This document shows positions 28,770 to 38,040 of a stretch of 64,000 bases of DNA, one piece after another; the first letter of the stretch is position 1, and every line of letters starts with the position of its first letter. This DNA comes from Massilia sp. PAMC28688. GTDB lineage: Bacteria; Pseudomonadota; Gammaproteobacteria; Burkholderiales; Burkholderiaceae_D. The notes beneath the pieces are model-generated. The model ran no database searches, had not been told where the DNA came from, and worked only from the letters and a program-made list of their open reading frames with translations. The translations under genes were made by a program, and so were the position numbers. The stretch covers positions 1,798,001 through 1,862,000 of the forward strand of contig NZ_CP080378.1 in assembly GCF_019443445.1 (NCBI RefSeq), read 5' to 3'.

Positions 28770-29633
28770 ATGCGCACCGGCATTCTGTCCGCTGCCCTGG
28801 CGTTTCTGTGCTGGGGTTTGTTTCCTCTCTATTTCCGCGCCATCAGCGAAATACCCCCCATGCAGATCCTGGTCCACCGGGTCCTGTGGTCGCTCCTGTT
28901 CCTGGCCATCATTCTTACGGTCCGCGGCCAGTGGAAGTGGCTGATGCAGCTGCGCCGCCAGCCCAAGGTCATGGGCAGTTTTTTCGTCAGCGCCCTGCTC
29001 CTGAGCGGCAACTGGCTGCTGTACATCTGGGCCGTCAACAATGGCCATGTGATCGAAGCCAGCCTTGGTTACTTCATCAATCCGCTTGTCAATGTGATGC
29101 TGGGCTACCTGGTGCTCAAGGAACGCCTGCGCCCCGTGCAGTGGAGCGCCATCGGCCTGGCCGCGCTTGGCGTCATGTGGCTGACGTGGCAGGCCGGGCA
29201 CATGCCGTGGATTGCACTGCTGCTGGCGGCGTCCTTCGGCGCCTATGGCCTCATGCGCAAGACGGCCGCCCTCGGCGCGCTGGAAGGGCTGTCCTTCGAG
29301 ACCCTGATCCTGTTCCCGTTCGCCATGGCGTATCTGGCCTGGCTCACGCTGCAGGGCGATAACGCCTTCCTCACTGCCTCCGCCGGCACCCAGTGGCTGC
29401 TGGTGGCAGCCGGCCCGATCACCGCCATTCCCCTGCTGCTGTTTGCCTCGGGCGCGCGCAAGATTCCCCTGTCGGTCCTGGGACTGCTGCAGTATATCGG
29501 GCCCACCATCCAGCTGAGCCTTGGCATCTTCCTGTTCCAGGAAGTCTTTACCGTCGAGCGCCTGATCGGCTTTGTCATGATCTGGAGCGCGCTGGCCCTG
29601 TACGCCGGCGAAGGCTGGTACCGGCGCGCCTAG
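28770..29633 (+). CDS. rarD: EamA-family transporter RarD
   Basis: A 287-residue inner-membrane protein with about ten transmembrane helices in two EamA repeats. The first helix carries ALAFLCWGLFPLYFRAI, and RVLWSLLFLAIIL follows; both are typical of RarD, a drug/metabolite superfamily member first linked to chloramphenicol sensitivity. The substrate is not known. The ATG at 28770 removes a long non-family extension. Its stop codon overlaps the stop of the convergent histidine kinase gene within CTAG (29630-29633). Confidence 0.92.
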   Translation: MRTGILSAALAFLCWGLFPLYFRAISEIPPMQILVHRVLWSLLFLAIILTVRGQWKWLMQLRRQPKVMGSFFVSALLLSGNWLLYIWAVNNGHVIEASLGYFINPLVNVMLGYLVLKERLRPVQWSAIGLAALGVMWLTWQAGHMPWIALLLAASFGAYGLMRKTAALGALEGLSFETLILFPFAMAYLAWLTLQGDNAFLTASAGTQWLLVAAGPITAIPLLLFASGARKIPLSVLGLLQYIGPTIQLSLGIFLFQEVFTVERLIGFVMIWSALALYAGEGWYRRA

Positions 29634-30874
29634 TGCTGCGTTTGGCGCAGGCTGGCCCGGGTGCCGCCCGCAGCGCCGGGGCCGAGGGCCAGCGTCATGC
29701 CGCTTAACAGGGCCAGGCGGCTGGCGATCGACAGGCCAAGGCCGGCACCGATGCTGTGCTCACCTTTGACGCCCGGCTGAAACAGGCGCTGGTCCAGCTC
29801 GGGCGCCAGGCCCGCTCCGCTGTCTTCCACCACCAGTGTATGGTGCGCAAAGCTGATCCGCACCGTGCCATGCAGGGTATGGATAAAGGCATTGCTGACC
29901 AGGTTAGCCAGCAGCATGGCGAGCGAGGCGCCGCGGCTGTTCATGACCGCCGATGGCGGCACCTGCACCACCACGTCCACCGGGCGCTCGCCCAGCAGGT
30001 GGGCATGGTCGAGAATGACCCGTTCCAGCAGCGGCAGCAGCGGCAGCGCCAGCACCGGGGTGTGGCCAAGTTCTTCGCGCGCCAGCGCCAGCAGCGTGTC
30101 CACGCATTGCGTCATGTGGCTGCAGGCCTGGCGGATGCGCTGCAGCTGGGCCTGCGCCTGGGACGGCAGGGGCTGGGCCGCCAACAGCTCCGCCGCGCCG
30201 TCGATGACGGTGAGCGGGGTGCGCAGTTCGTGGCTGGCGTCGCGCGTGAAGTGCTGTTCGCGTGTGATGAAGCCATCCAGGCGCGCCATGGCGTCATCGA
30301 GCGTGCGCGCCAGGGTGCCGATTTCATTGTCGGGGAACTGGTGCGCAAAGCCGCGCGGCAGCTGGCCCGGCAAGGCGCCCGATACCACACGGGTCAAGGC
30401 CAGCAGCGGGGCGCTGGCCCGCCGGGCCAGCCAGTAGCCAAGCGCCCCCGTCACCAGCAGCAGGATCAGGGTCGCCACCCCAAGAAAGCGCAGGATGTAG
30501 CCCACGCGCGGGCGCACCACCAGCTGGCGGCTCACTTCCGCCACCAGGTGGCGCGTGCTGCCGTCCGCCAGTGTCAGCGTGCGTACATGGTAGTGGCGGC
30601 CCTCGTCGCCGGCAAATTCGCCCACCAGCGCGCCCGGCGCCAGATCATCGGGATAGGCGGCGGTGTCGCGGTACACGGTCACGAAGGGGAGGATGGGTGG
30701 CGCGCCCGTTTGCTGCAGGTGGGCCATTTCCTGCTCCAGCATGTTGTCGATGAAGCTGTCCTCGATGACGTAGACGAACATCAGGCCCAGGGCGGAAAAG
30801 CACAGCGCCGCCACCAGGGCCACCAGAACGCACGCCAGCGCCATTTGCCGTCGCAGGCTGCCGTGGAACTTCAT
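29630..30874 (-). CDS. sensor histidine kinase
   Basis: A 414-residue membrane sensor. Two transmembrane helices (about 11-35 and 127-147) enclose a periplasmic sensor loop of about 90 residues. A HAMP-like segment follows, then the phosphorylated His215 in RDASHELRTPLTVI and a HATPase_c domain with NLVSNAF (N box), DSGAGL (G1) and GAGLGLSI (G2). The start codon ATG at 30874 overlaps the stop of the upstream response regulator gene by 4 bp, so the pair is translationally coupled. The signal is unknown. Confidence 0.92.
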   Translation of the reverse strand: MKFHGSLRRQMALACVLVALVAALCFSALGLMFVYVIEDSFIDNMLEQEMAHLQQTGAPPILPFVTVYRDTAAYPDDLAPGALVGEFAGDEGRHYHVRTLTLADGSTRHLVAEVSRQLVVRPRVGYILRFLGVATLILLLVTGALGYWLARRASAPLLALTRVVSGALPGQLPRGFAHQFPDNEIGTLARTLDDAMARLDGFITREQHFTRDASHELRTPLTVIDGAAELLAAQPLPSQAQAQLQRIRQACSHMTQCVDTLLALAREELGHTPVLALPLLPLLERVILDHAHLLGERPVDVVVQVPPSAVMNSRGASLAMLLANLVSNAFIHTLHGTVRISFAHHTLVVEDSGAGLAPELDQRLFQPGVKGEHSIGAGLGLSIASRLALLSGMTLALGPGAAGGTRASLRQTQH

Positions 30875-31545
30875 GCCTGCCCATCGAGCCGGAAGCCCAC
30901 GCCGTGCAGCGTGAGCAGCATGGGCCGGGCGAAGGGCTTGTCGAGCCGCTGGCGCAGCTGGTACAGGTGGGTGCGCAGGGCGTCCGAATCGGGCGGCGCG
31001 TCGGCCCACAGCACGCGCGTGAGCTCCGAGCGCGTGAGGGCGCGCGGGTGCGCCTCGGCCAGCGCCAGCAGGATCTGGAAGCCGGCCGGGGCCAGTTCGA
31101 GCCGCACGCCGGCCCGCGCCGCGCTGCGGCTGGCGCGGTCGACGGTGAGGCTGCCGATCGTGATGCAGGGCGCTTGGTGCAGGGTGTGGCGGCGCGCCAG
31201 TACCGCGCAGCGCGCCAGCAATTCTTCCAGCGCAAACGGTTTGACCAGATAATCGTCGGCGCCGCTGTCGAAGCCGCACAGCTTGTCGGCCAGGGTGTCG
31301 CGCGCGGTCAGCATCAGCACGGGAAGACGCTTGCCGGCGCGCTGGCGCAGCTGGCGGCACACTGCCAGCCCGTCCATGCCCGGCAGCCCGAGGTCGAGCA
31401 CGACCACGTCGTAGTCGCCGGCCAGCGCCAGCGCCAGGCCGTGGGTGCCGCTGGTGGCGAAATCGGCGCTGTGGCCGTGCTGCTCGACGCCATCGGCCAG
31501 GTTGTGGGCCAGCAGGGCATTGTCTTCCACCACCAGAATATGCAT
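30871..31545 (-). CDS. OmpR-type response regulator
   Basis: Partner of the adjacent kinase, 224 residues. The receiver domain has the acidic pair in VVEDN, phospho-acceptor Asp51 in VVLDLGLPGMDG, a Thr in MLTARD and Lys in YLVKPF. The C-terminal winged helix (about 125-222) contains LAPAGFQILLALAEAHPRALTR and LRTHLYQLRQRL. The ATG at 31545 gives MHILVVEDN, the canonical start; the longer frame adds 19 unrelated residues. Confidence 0.93.
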   Translation of the reverse strand: MHILVVEDNALLAHNLADGVEQHGHSADFATSGTHGLALALAGDYDVVVLDLGLPGMDGLAVCRQLRQRAGKRLPVLMLTARDTLADKLCGFDSGADDYLVKPFALEELLARCAVLARRHTLHQAPCITIGSLTVDRASRSAARAGVRLELAPAGFQILLALAEAHPRALTRSELTRVLWADAPPDSDALRTHLYQLRQRLDKPFARPMLLTLHGVGFRLDGQA

Positions 31546-31553
31546 TCGACGTC

Positions 31554-32600
31554 CTAAGGGTTGGCCAGCCGCTGGATCTGGAACGCGTCGTCCAGGCGCC
31601 ACTGCATGCCGGCGACCAGCGCGTGCATCAGCAGCAGCATCTTATCAAAGCCCTGCCCTTCGGCCTGCTGACGGCGGGCCGGCTCGAAGCCGTCGCGATA
31701 ATACGTGGCCAGCAATTTGACGCTGCGCTCCTCATCGGTTGCCCGGCGCGCCACGGGCTGGTGGCCGAGCGCGCGGATCATGCCCTCGGCGGTGGACCAG
31801 CTAGCCCAGGGGTTCTGGCCCGTCACCAGGCGGCCATCGGTGACGGCATGGTCAAGAAACAGCAGGCCGCGCGACAAGCGGGCACCTTCGGCGAGCGCCT
31901 GGTCTTCGAGCAGGAAGGGAAATACCTGGCGCGCATCGTCACGCAGGAACAATTCCTCTTCATTGGTGACCATGGTGACCCGCTTGCCCGCCACGAAAGG
32001 CTTGCCATCCTCGCCCGTCAGCTTGAGCAGGGCGGCGGGGCCGTGGCAGATGGCGCCCACCACGCCGCGCTTGCCGATTGCCTTGACCAGGCGCGCCACG
32101 TCCGGGTTGCCGGGGAAGTCGAACATGGCGCCCTTGCCGCCCACGAAATAGATGGCGTCGTAGCGCGCCGCGTCCACATCTGCCAGGCGCAGCGATTGCT
32201 TCACCCTGGCCTGCGCGGCCGGATCGTTGAGAAAGGCGTAATCGAGATCGGTCATGTCGTCGAGCACTTCCGGGGGCCGGCCGCCGGCCGGGGAGGCAAT
32301 ATCGACGTCGTAGCCATTGACCTTGAAGACATAGTAGGCGCGCGACAGTTCGGTCAGCTCGTAGCCCGCTTTCTTTTTCCCGTCGGGCATGCGCGCAGCG
32401 CTGCTGACCACGGCCAGGATGCGTCCCCGCTGGTCGGGCACGGCCTGCCTGAGGTAAGCGATGTCGGCCGGGGTGGCATGGACGTTGGGCCGGGCAATCT
32501 TGTCAATGCCCAGGCTCAGGTAGTACAGGTAGGTGGCGCCGATCAGCAATGCCAGGACGGCGGCAAGCCAGGCGGCGCCGCGCAGGATGGTTCGTTTCAT
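31554..32600 (-). CDS. DJ-1/PfpI-type glutamine amidotransferase-like protein, membrane anchored
   Basis: A 348-residue protein with an N-terminal signal anchor (about 8-29) followed by a class I glutamine amidotransferase-like domain. The nucleophile elbow is GAICHGPAAL with Cys185, and Glu81 (GYELTE) is in the place of the conserved acid of the DJ-1/PfpI superfamily. The arrangement resembles Hsp31-like glyoxalase III or chaperone members, but with an added membrane anchor that would place the domain outside the cytoplasm. It precedes the two-component genes by 8 bp on the same strand, so it may belong to their operon. Confidence 0.8.
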   Translation of the reverse strand: MKRTILRGAAWLAAVLALLIGATYLYYLSLGIDKIARPNVHATPADIAYLRQAVPDQRGRILAVVSSAARMPDGKKKAGYELTELSRAYYVFKVNGYDVDIASPAGGRPPEVLDDMTDLDYAFLNDPAAQARVKQSLRLADVDAARYDAIYFVGGKGAMFDFPGNPDVARLVKAIGKRGVVGAICHGPAALLKLTGEDGKPFVAGKRVTMVTNEEELFLRDDARQVFPFLLEDQALAEGARLSRGLLFLDHAVTDGRLVTGQNPWASWSTAEGMIRALGHQPVARRATDEERSVKLLATYYRDGFEPARRQQAEGQGFDKMLLLMHALVAGMQWRLDDAFQIQRLANP

Positions 32601-32665
32601 GTGATGTCTCCTTGATGAGAGACAGCAGCATGCGCCGGGGCGCGTGAAAGAAATGTGAAGGCTGC

Positions 32666-33448
32666 CTAATACAGGAAGGATTTCACCAGTTTCAGGTCGC
32701 CGATGCTACGCAGCGGCAGCACCATGGATTCGCGTTTTTCGCGCGGCGTGTTTTCATTGAACACCAGCGTGATGCGGGCGGTGATGATCTGCTTGCGCCG
32801 GCCCGTTTCATCGAAGTGGTAGCCGTTGTCACCGAGCTTGCCCCAGTAATTGATGTACACGTGATAGTTGCCGCGCATGGGTGAGGCCAGGGTGAACATT
32901 TCCGGGCCCGGGCCATCCACGCTGTCGGTGTCCAGGCCGCCGCCGGTCTTGAGTACCGGCCCGGCCCACCATGCATGCTGGCCATCGGGCGTGATGATGT
33001 GCATGTCGATTTCCGAGTCGGGGTCATCCCAGGAGCAGATCACGCGGATCACGGGCTGGGCGCTGCTGCGGTCGGCTTCGTAAAACTGGATCCGTCGCAT
33101 GGATTTGCCCTGCGGCGTGCGCAGCTCCACACTGTTGCTGCCCGCGCCAAAACGGTAAGGCCGCGCATAGTAGCCGGACGAGTCGGTCAGCAGCGGCATG
33201 GGATTGCCGTTCACAATCAACTGGTGGCGTACCCGCTTGTCCCGGGACGCGGCAATTTTCCCCTTGATCATGCTGCGGTTCACCTGGGCCCCGCGGTCAA
33301 TCGGCGAATAGGGATAGGCGACGCCAGCCTGGGCACTCTGATCGACCTGGCCCCTGCGGTTCCAGCCACCGGAGGGCGAGGCCAGTTCCTGCGCCAGCGC
33401 GGGCGCAGCGGCCAGGAGCAGCAGGGAAAACACATGGCGCAGTTGCAT
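32666..33448 (-). CDS. exported YfaP-like (DUF2135) protein
   Basis: A 260-residue exported protein: signal peptide at 1-20 (LLLLAAAPALA), then a region with SMIKGKIAASRDKRVRHQLIVNG (a carboxypeptidase-like beta fold), then a DUF2135-type domain with VICSWDDPDSEIDMHIITPDGQHAWW and GNYHVYINYWGKL. These Asp-rich segments suggest calcium binding, but this is inference. ATG 33448 has GGAG 7 bp upstream, so it is preferred over the TTG at 33454. Confidence 0.75.
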   Translation of the reverse strand: MQLRHVFSLLLLAAAPALAQELASPSGGWNRRGQVDQSAQAGVAYPYSPIDRGAQVNRSMIKGKIAASRDKRVRHQLIVNGNPMPLLTDSSGYYARPYRFGAGSNSVELRTPQGKSMRRIQFYEADRSSAQPVIRVICSWDDPDSEIDMHIITPDGQHAWWAGPVLKTGGGLDTDSVDGPGPEMFTLASPMRGNYHVYINYWGKLGDNGYHFDETGRRKQIITARITLVFNENTPREKRESMVLPLRSIGDLKLVKSFLY

Positions 33449-33621
33449 CGGCAAGCTCCGGCTGGATGGGAATGCCTGTATTCTAACTGTTGCCGCTTTG
33501 TCTACACCAGCATTTCCTGCGCCGGGGTCCCCGGGGCCCCGAAATGATGGCCAAACTCCAGCAAGAGCGGTCTTGTTTATTGTATCCTGTTGACCTTCTG
33601 TTTATTCCCCGAGAGTCCTTA

Positions 33622-35289
<1,668 letters not shown>

Positions 35290-35303
35290 GTAGTTGGGTC
35301 GAA

Positions 35304-35339
35304 AAAAAAGCCCTGCCGATCACTTGGCAGGGCTTTTTT
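35304..35339. terminator. bidirectional Rho-independent terminator
   Basis: AAAAAAGCCCTGCC and GGCAGGGCTTTTTT form a perfect stem with an 8-bp loop, flanked by A and T runs on both sides. It serves ettA and, on the other strand, the outer-membrane protein gene. Confidence 0.93.
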
Positions 35340-35356
35340 ACTTATAAGCGGCGCGA

Positions 35357-35923
35357 TCAGAAGCTGTAGCGCGCGCCCACGGTGACAGCGTCAGTCTTGG
35401 CGCCGAAGTCGCGCTTCTTGCCGTTGCGCTCGTATTCCAGAACCAGCGCAACCTTTTCATTCATGTTGTACTGGCCGCCAATACCGGCATACACGCCGTT
35501 ATCGCTCTCGCTGTAGTTCAGGCCCGGATAGACCGTGTTGATGCGGTCCTTGGTGTGGACCGCGCCCAGCTTGCCGTACACGGAGAACTGTTCGGTTACC
35601 GGCATGGTGGCCTTGGCCGCCAGGTAGCTGCGGCGGCTACGGGTTTCTGCATTGCCGGACAGGGTGCCCACCGTCACGCGATGGTCATCCGAGCTTTGCG
35701 AATGGCCTGCTTCCACGCCGAAGGTCGGGGTGATGTCGGCGCCAATAAAAATCTTGCCCGCGGCATTGCGGTCGCCACCTTCGGTGGTGGTCGCGCCGCT
35801 CACGTTCAGGTCGTGCTTGGTGGTGGTGACCCCCACGCCCACATAAGGCTTCGAGATCATCTGTGCCTGGGCAGCAGACATGGCAACGGTAGCGGCAACG
35901 GCGGCGAAAATAATTTTTTTCAT
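35357..35923 (-). CDS. small outer-membrane beta-barrel protein
   Basis: A 188-residue protein with a signal peptide (MKKIIFAAVAATVAMSAAQA) and a body of alternating polar/hydrophobic strands: SKPYVGVGVTTTK, GKIFIGADITPTFGVEAGH, RSYLAAKATMPV, GVYAGIGGQYNM, VALVLEYERNGKK, ending TVGARYSF. The terminal phenylalanine is the classic Bam recognition signal. It looks like an eight-stranded barrel of the OmpA/OmpX/opacity type; function unknown. The ATG at 35923 has GGAG 8 bp upstream. Three GTAAG direct repeats lie about 100 bp upstream. Confidence 0.85.
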   Translation of the reverse strand: MKKIIFAAVAATVAMSAAQAQMISKPYVGVGVTTTKHDLNVSGATTTEGGDRNAAGKIFIGADITPTFGVEAGHSQSSDDHRVTVGTLSGNAETRSRRSYLAAKATMPVTEQFSVYGKLGAVHTKDRINTVYPGLNYSESDNGVYAGIGGQYNMNEKVALVLEYERNGKKRDFGAKTDAVTVGARYSF

Positions 35924-36021
35924 GGCGAACTCCTTTGAGTGAAACAGTCTGGTTCGCGAGTCCCAATGATTCGCGAGTAGCCAAGATAGCATTCTCAAAT
36001 CGGCAACAGTGCGCCAAAGCC

Positions 36022-36045
36022 GTAAGATACGTAAGCGAATGTAAG
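36022..36045 (-). promoter_or_regulatory. helically phased GTAAG repeats upstream of the barrel protein
   Basis: GTAAG occurs at 36022, 36031 and 36041, that is, at 9- and 10-bp spacing, on one face of the helix. It lies about 100-120 bp upstream of the barrel protein start, a typical place for tandem binding of an OmpR-type regulator. Confidence 0.35.
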
Positions 36046-36060
36046 CAAAACCCCTATTTA

Positions 36061-36076
36061 CTGACTCATCAGTCAG
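36061..36076. promoter_or_regulatory. inverted repeat in the alkB-family/barrel protein gap
   Basis: CTGACT and AGTCAG are separated by CATC, a perfect 6-bp inverted repeat 37 bp after the AlkB-family stop. There is no T-run, so it may be an operator or a weak hairpin. Confidence 0.3.
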
Positions 36077-36112
36077 AAATATATGCATAACATTGCCTGA
36101 AATTACCAGCAG

Positions 36113-36709
36113 TTAGCGGATATAACGAAAAGTGAGGTTAACCCGGGGGCCGAGGACGCGCGTGGATTTATTGATGCCGTGGAGCCAGTGCGACTGGGTC
36201 GGCCCGCGCATGATCAGCAGGCTTCCTGAAGGCAATGCCAGCTTGACGGTTTGCCTGGACTGCTTGTGCCTGAGTATGAAATTGCGGCTGGCACCAAAAC
36301 TGAGCGAAGCAATCGTGGGCGCGGGACCGAGTTCCACTTCGTCATCGCTGTGCATGCCCATGCTGTCGCGCTCGTTGCGGTAGTAGTTCAGGAGTACGCT
36401 GTTAAAGCGGTAGCCGCTGGCCGTTTCCACCGCGTCGCGCAGGGTGGCAACCAGGGGCGACCAGGCTTGCGCTTTCATGGTCAGCCCGGAATAGCGGTAA
36501 TCGGCTTCGCCCTGCCAGCAGGTCAGGCGCGGCTGCAGGAATTGTTTGCCCCACAGGGTGATGGTATCGGCGCGCCACGCGGTTTCCTCCACCAGCCGGG
36601 CCAGCACGGTGGCGTTATCGATCGGCAATGGCAGCTGGGACAGCAAGGCAAGGTCCCCATCAGGCAGGGGAATCGGCTGCCATGCGGTGGCGGATGCGAA
36701 CAGGTCCAT
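36113..36709 (-). CDS. AlkB-family 2-oxoglutarate/Fe(II) dioxygenase
   Basis: A 198-residue oxidative demethylase homologue. The iron ligands are His120 and Asp122 (MHSDDE) and His177 (HWLHGIN). The oxoglutarate-binding arginines fit RVNLTFR (Arg189, Arg195). VLLNYYRNERDSMGMHSDDE is typical of the ALKBH2/3-like bacterial group, which repairs alkylated nucleic acids. The N-terminal 40 residues replace the short nucleotide-recognition lid of E. coli AlkB. Divergent from the next gene. Confidence 0.9.
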   Translation of the reverse strand: MDLFASATAWQPIPLPDGDLALLSQLPLPIDNATVLARLVEETAWRADTITLWGKQFLQPRLTCWQGEADYRYSGLTMKAQAWSPLVATLRDAVETASGYRFNSVLLNYYRNERDSMGMHSDDEVELGPAPTIASLSFGASRNFILRHKQSRQTVKLALPSGSLLIMRGPTQSHWLHGINKSTRVLGPRVNLTFRYIR

Positions 36710-36769
36710 GACAATGTAGTAACGAAAAACCGCTATGATGGGGGGTCATCCACGGTTTTTCATTGTCGC

Positions 36770-37351
36770 ATGAATAAACGCCTCTTTCTCGGCACGGCGC
36801 TGGCAGCCGGCGCCGCTCCCATTCTTGGCGCCGCCGCCGTCCAGCGTGCCAGCGGCCCGGCCTTGCTGACCGTCACCGGTGACGTCAAGCCGAACCGACC
36901 TGCCTTTGATCCGGCACGCGATGTGATGATGAGCAAGCATCAGCTCACGTTTTCCAATGCGCATGCCTTTGATTTTGCCGCACTGCTGGCCATGCGCGCG
37001 CTGACAATCAAGCCGACGCTGGAATACGACGCCCGGGTCCATTCCCTGCGCGGTCCCTTGCTGGCCGAGGTGCTGGCCACCGCCGGTGCCAGGCTGACCG
37101 ACACGACGCAACTGGTGCTGCGCGCGGTCGACGGTTACGCGGCCACCATCACGCTGGCGCAGGCGCGCTCAGAGCGCTTCATCGTGGCCACCCACATGGA
37201 TGGTCAGCCAATGGCGCTTGGAGGCCTGGGGCCGCTATGGGCAGTAGTCGATGCAGACCGCTTGCCGGCCCTGGCGGCCAGGCCGCTGGCGGCGCGCTTT
37301 GCGCTCTGTCCGTGGGCCCTGTACCACATTGAGGTGCGCAATCAGGCGTAG
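36770..37351 (+). CDS. exported molybdopterin-oxidoreductase-fold protein
   Basis: A 193-residue protein with an N-terminal signal-like helix (about 4-23), not a twin-arginine motif. The body (LLTVTGDVKP, LTFSNAHAFDFAALLAM, FIVATHMDGQPM, LGPLWAVV) follows the sulfite-oxidase-like molybdopterin-binding fold. The single Cys, near the C-terminus, is not at the usual cofactor-ligand position, so it probably binds no molybdenum. Function unknown. The ATG at 36770 starts directly at the signal sequence. Its last 10 bp overlap the convergent gene. Confidence 0.7.
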   Translation: MNKRLFLGTALAAGAAPILGAAAVQRASGPALLTVTGDVKPNRPAFDPARDVMMSKHQLTFSNAHAFDFAALLAMRALTIKPTLEYDARVHSLRGPLLAEVLATAGARLTDTTQLVLRAVDGYAATITLAQARSERFIVATHMDGQPMALGGLGPLWAVVDADRLPALAARPLAARFALCPWALYHIEVRNQA

Positions 37352-37704
37352 GCTTCGGCCAGTGACATCACGCGCGGGGTCACCTTGATGCCAACCTTGC
37401 TGAAAATGTCGTCAATGGCGGCCAGGTTGGCTGCCCCTTCTTCCGCCTTCCAGCCATTGAAAAGGTCGGTACCGTTCTTCTGGAAATGCAGGTCCAGCAC
37501 CTTGCCCTTGTCCTTGTGCGTGTAGGGCTGGCGCTTCGTGTTCTGGAACCCCAGCTGCTCGAGGGCGGCCAGCACTTGCGTTGGCGGATTGTCGGGATCG
37601 GTGGCCATGAAGATGCCAAAGGTCTTGCCCGGCGGCTTGGCGGCAACATCCACCTCGTATATGCCGGGCGCTTTGCTTACCGACGTCGTTTTCAAAAATA
37701 ACAT
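37342..37704 (-). CDS. conserved hypothetical protein, 120 aa
   Basis: A cytosolic-looking protein with no recognised domain; the segment EVDVAAKPPGKTFGIFMATDPDNPP suggests a small alpha/beta fold. The second ATG (37704) is preferred because AGGAG lies 6 bp before it, immediately touching the first ATG at 37710. It overlaps the upstream convergent gene by 10 bp at the 3' ends. Confidence 0.6.
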   Translation of the reverse strand: MLFLKTTSVSKAPGIYEVDVAAKPPGKTFGIFMATDPDNPPTQVLAALEQLGFQNTKRQPYTHKDKGKVLDLHFQKNGTDLFNGWKAEEGAANLAAIDDIFSKVGIKVTPRVMSLAEAYA

Positions 37705-38040
37705 GTCCATCTCCTGGTTCCCGTGATCCCGGCGTCAACACTGCCCCATCGACAACGCCGCCTATCCCGTCATCGGTCAAGCTTATTGGGATTTTTTCTG
37801 TTTGTCGATGCATCTGTGCATCTTTTTATGCGGGCAGGATAGCGCCTGCTTGTCCCCGGGCCACACAGGCGCCTGCCAGTGCCCTCCTGTACCGCCGGCG
37901 CCACACGGGATTGCCTTGTACAAAATTTAATTGCTTGCCTTTGGGCATTAATGCAACACATAATGCAACTTCTGATTGCAGGTGTCCGTTCGCTGCCCGA
38001 TACTCATGTGCTGTTCTGAAACTTTACGAGACATGCCGCG
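37705..38040. other. gap upstream of the diguanylate cyclase
   Basis: This 336-bp stretch has no gene. It holds a short perfect hairpin, GATGCA-TCTG-TGCATC (37807-37822), followed by five T, which resembles a small terminator on the plus strand although no plus-strand gene ends nearby. The right half (37910-38000) is AT-rich and probably contains the promoter of the cyclase gene. Confidence 0.5.

Noticed and set aside
37807..37827. terminator on the plus strand at the GATGCA hairpin
   Set aside because: The stem is only 6 bp and no plus-strand gene ends nearby; kept only as a note in the intergenic entry.
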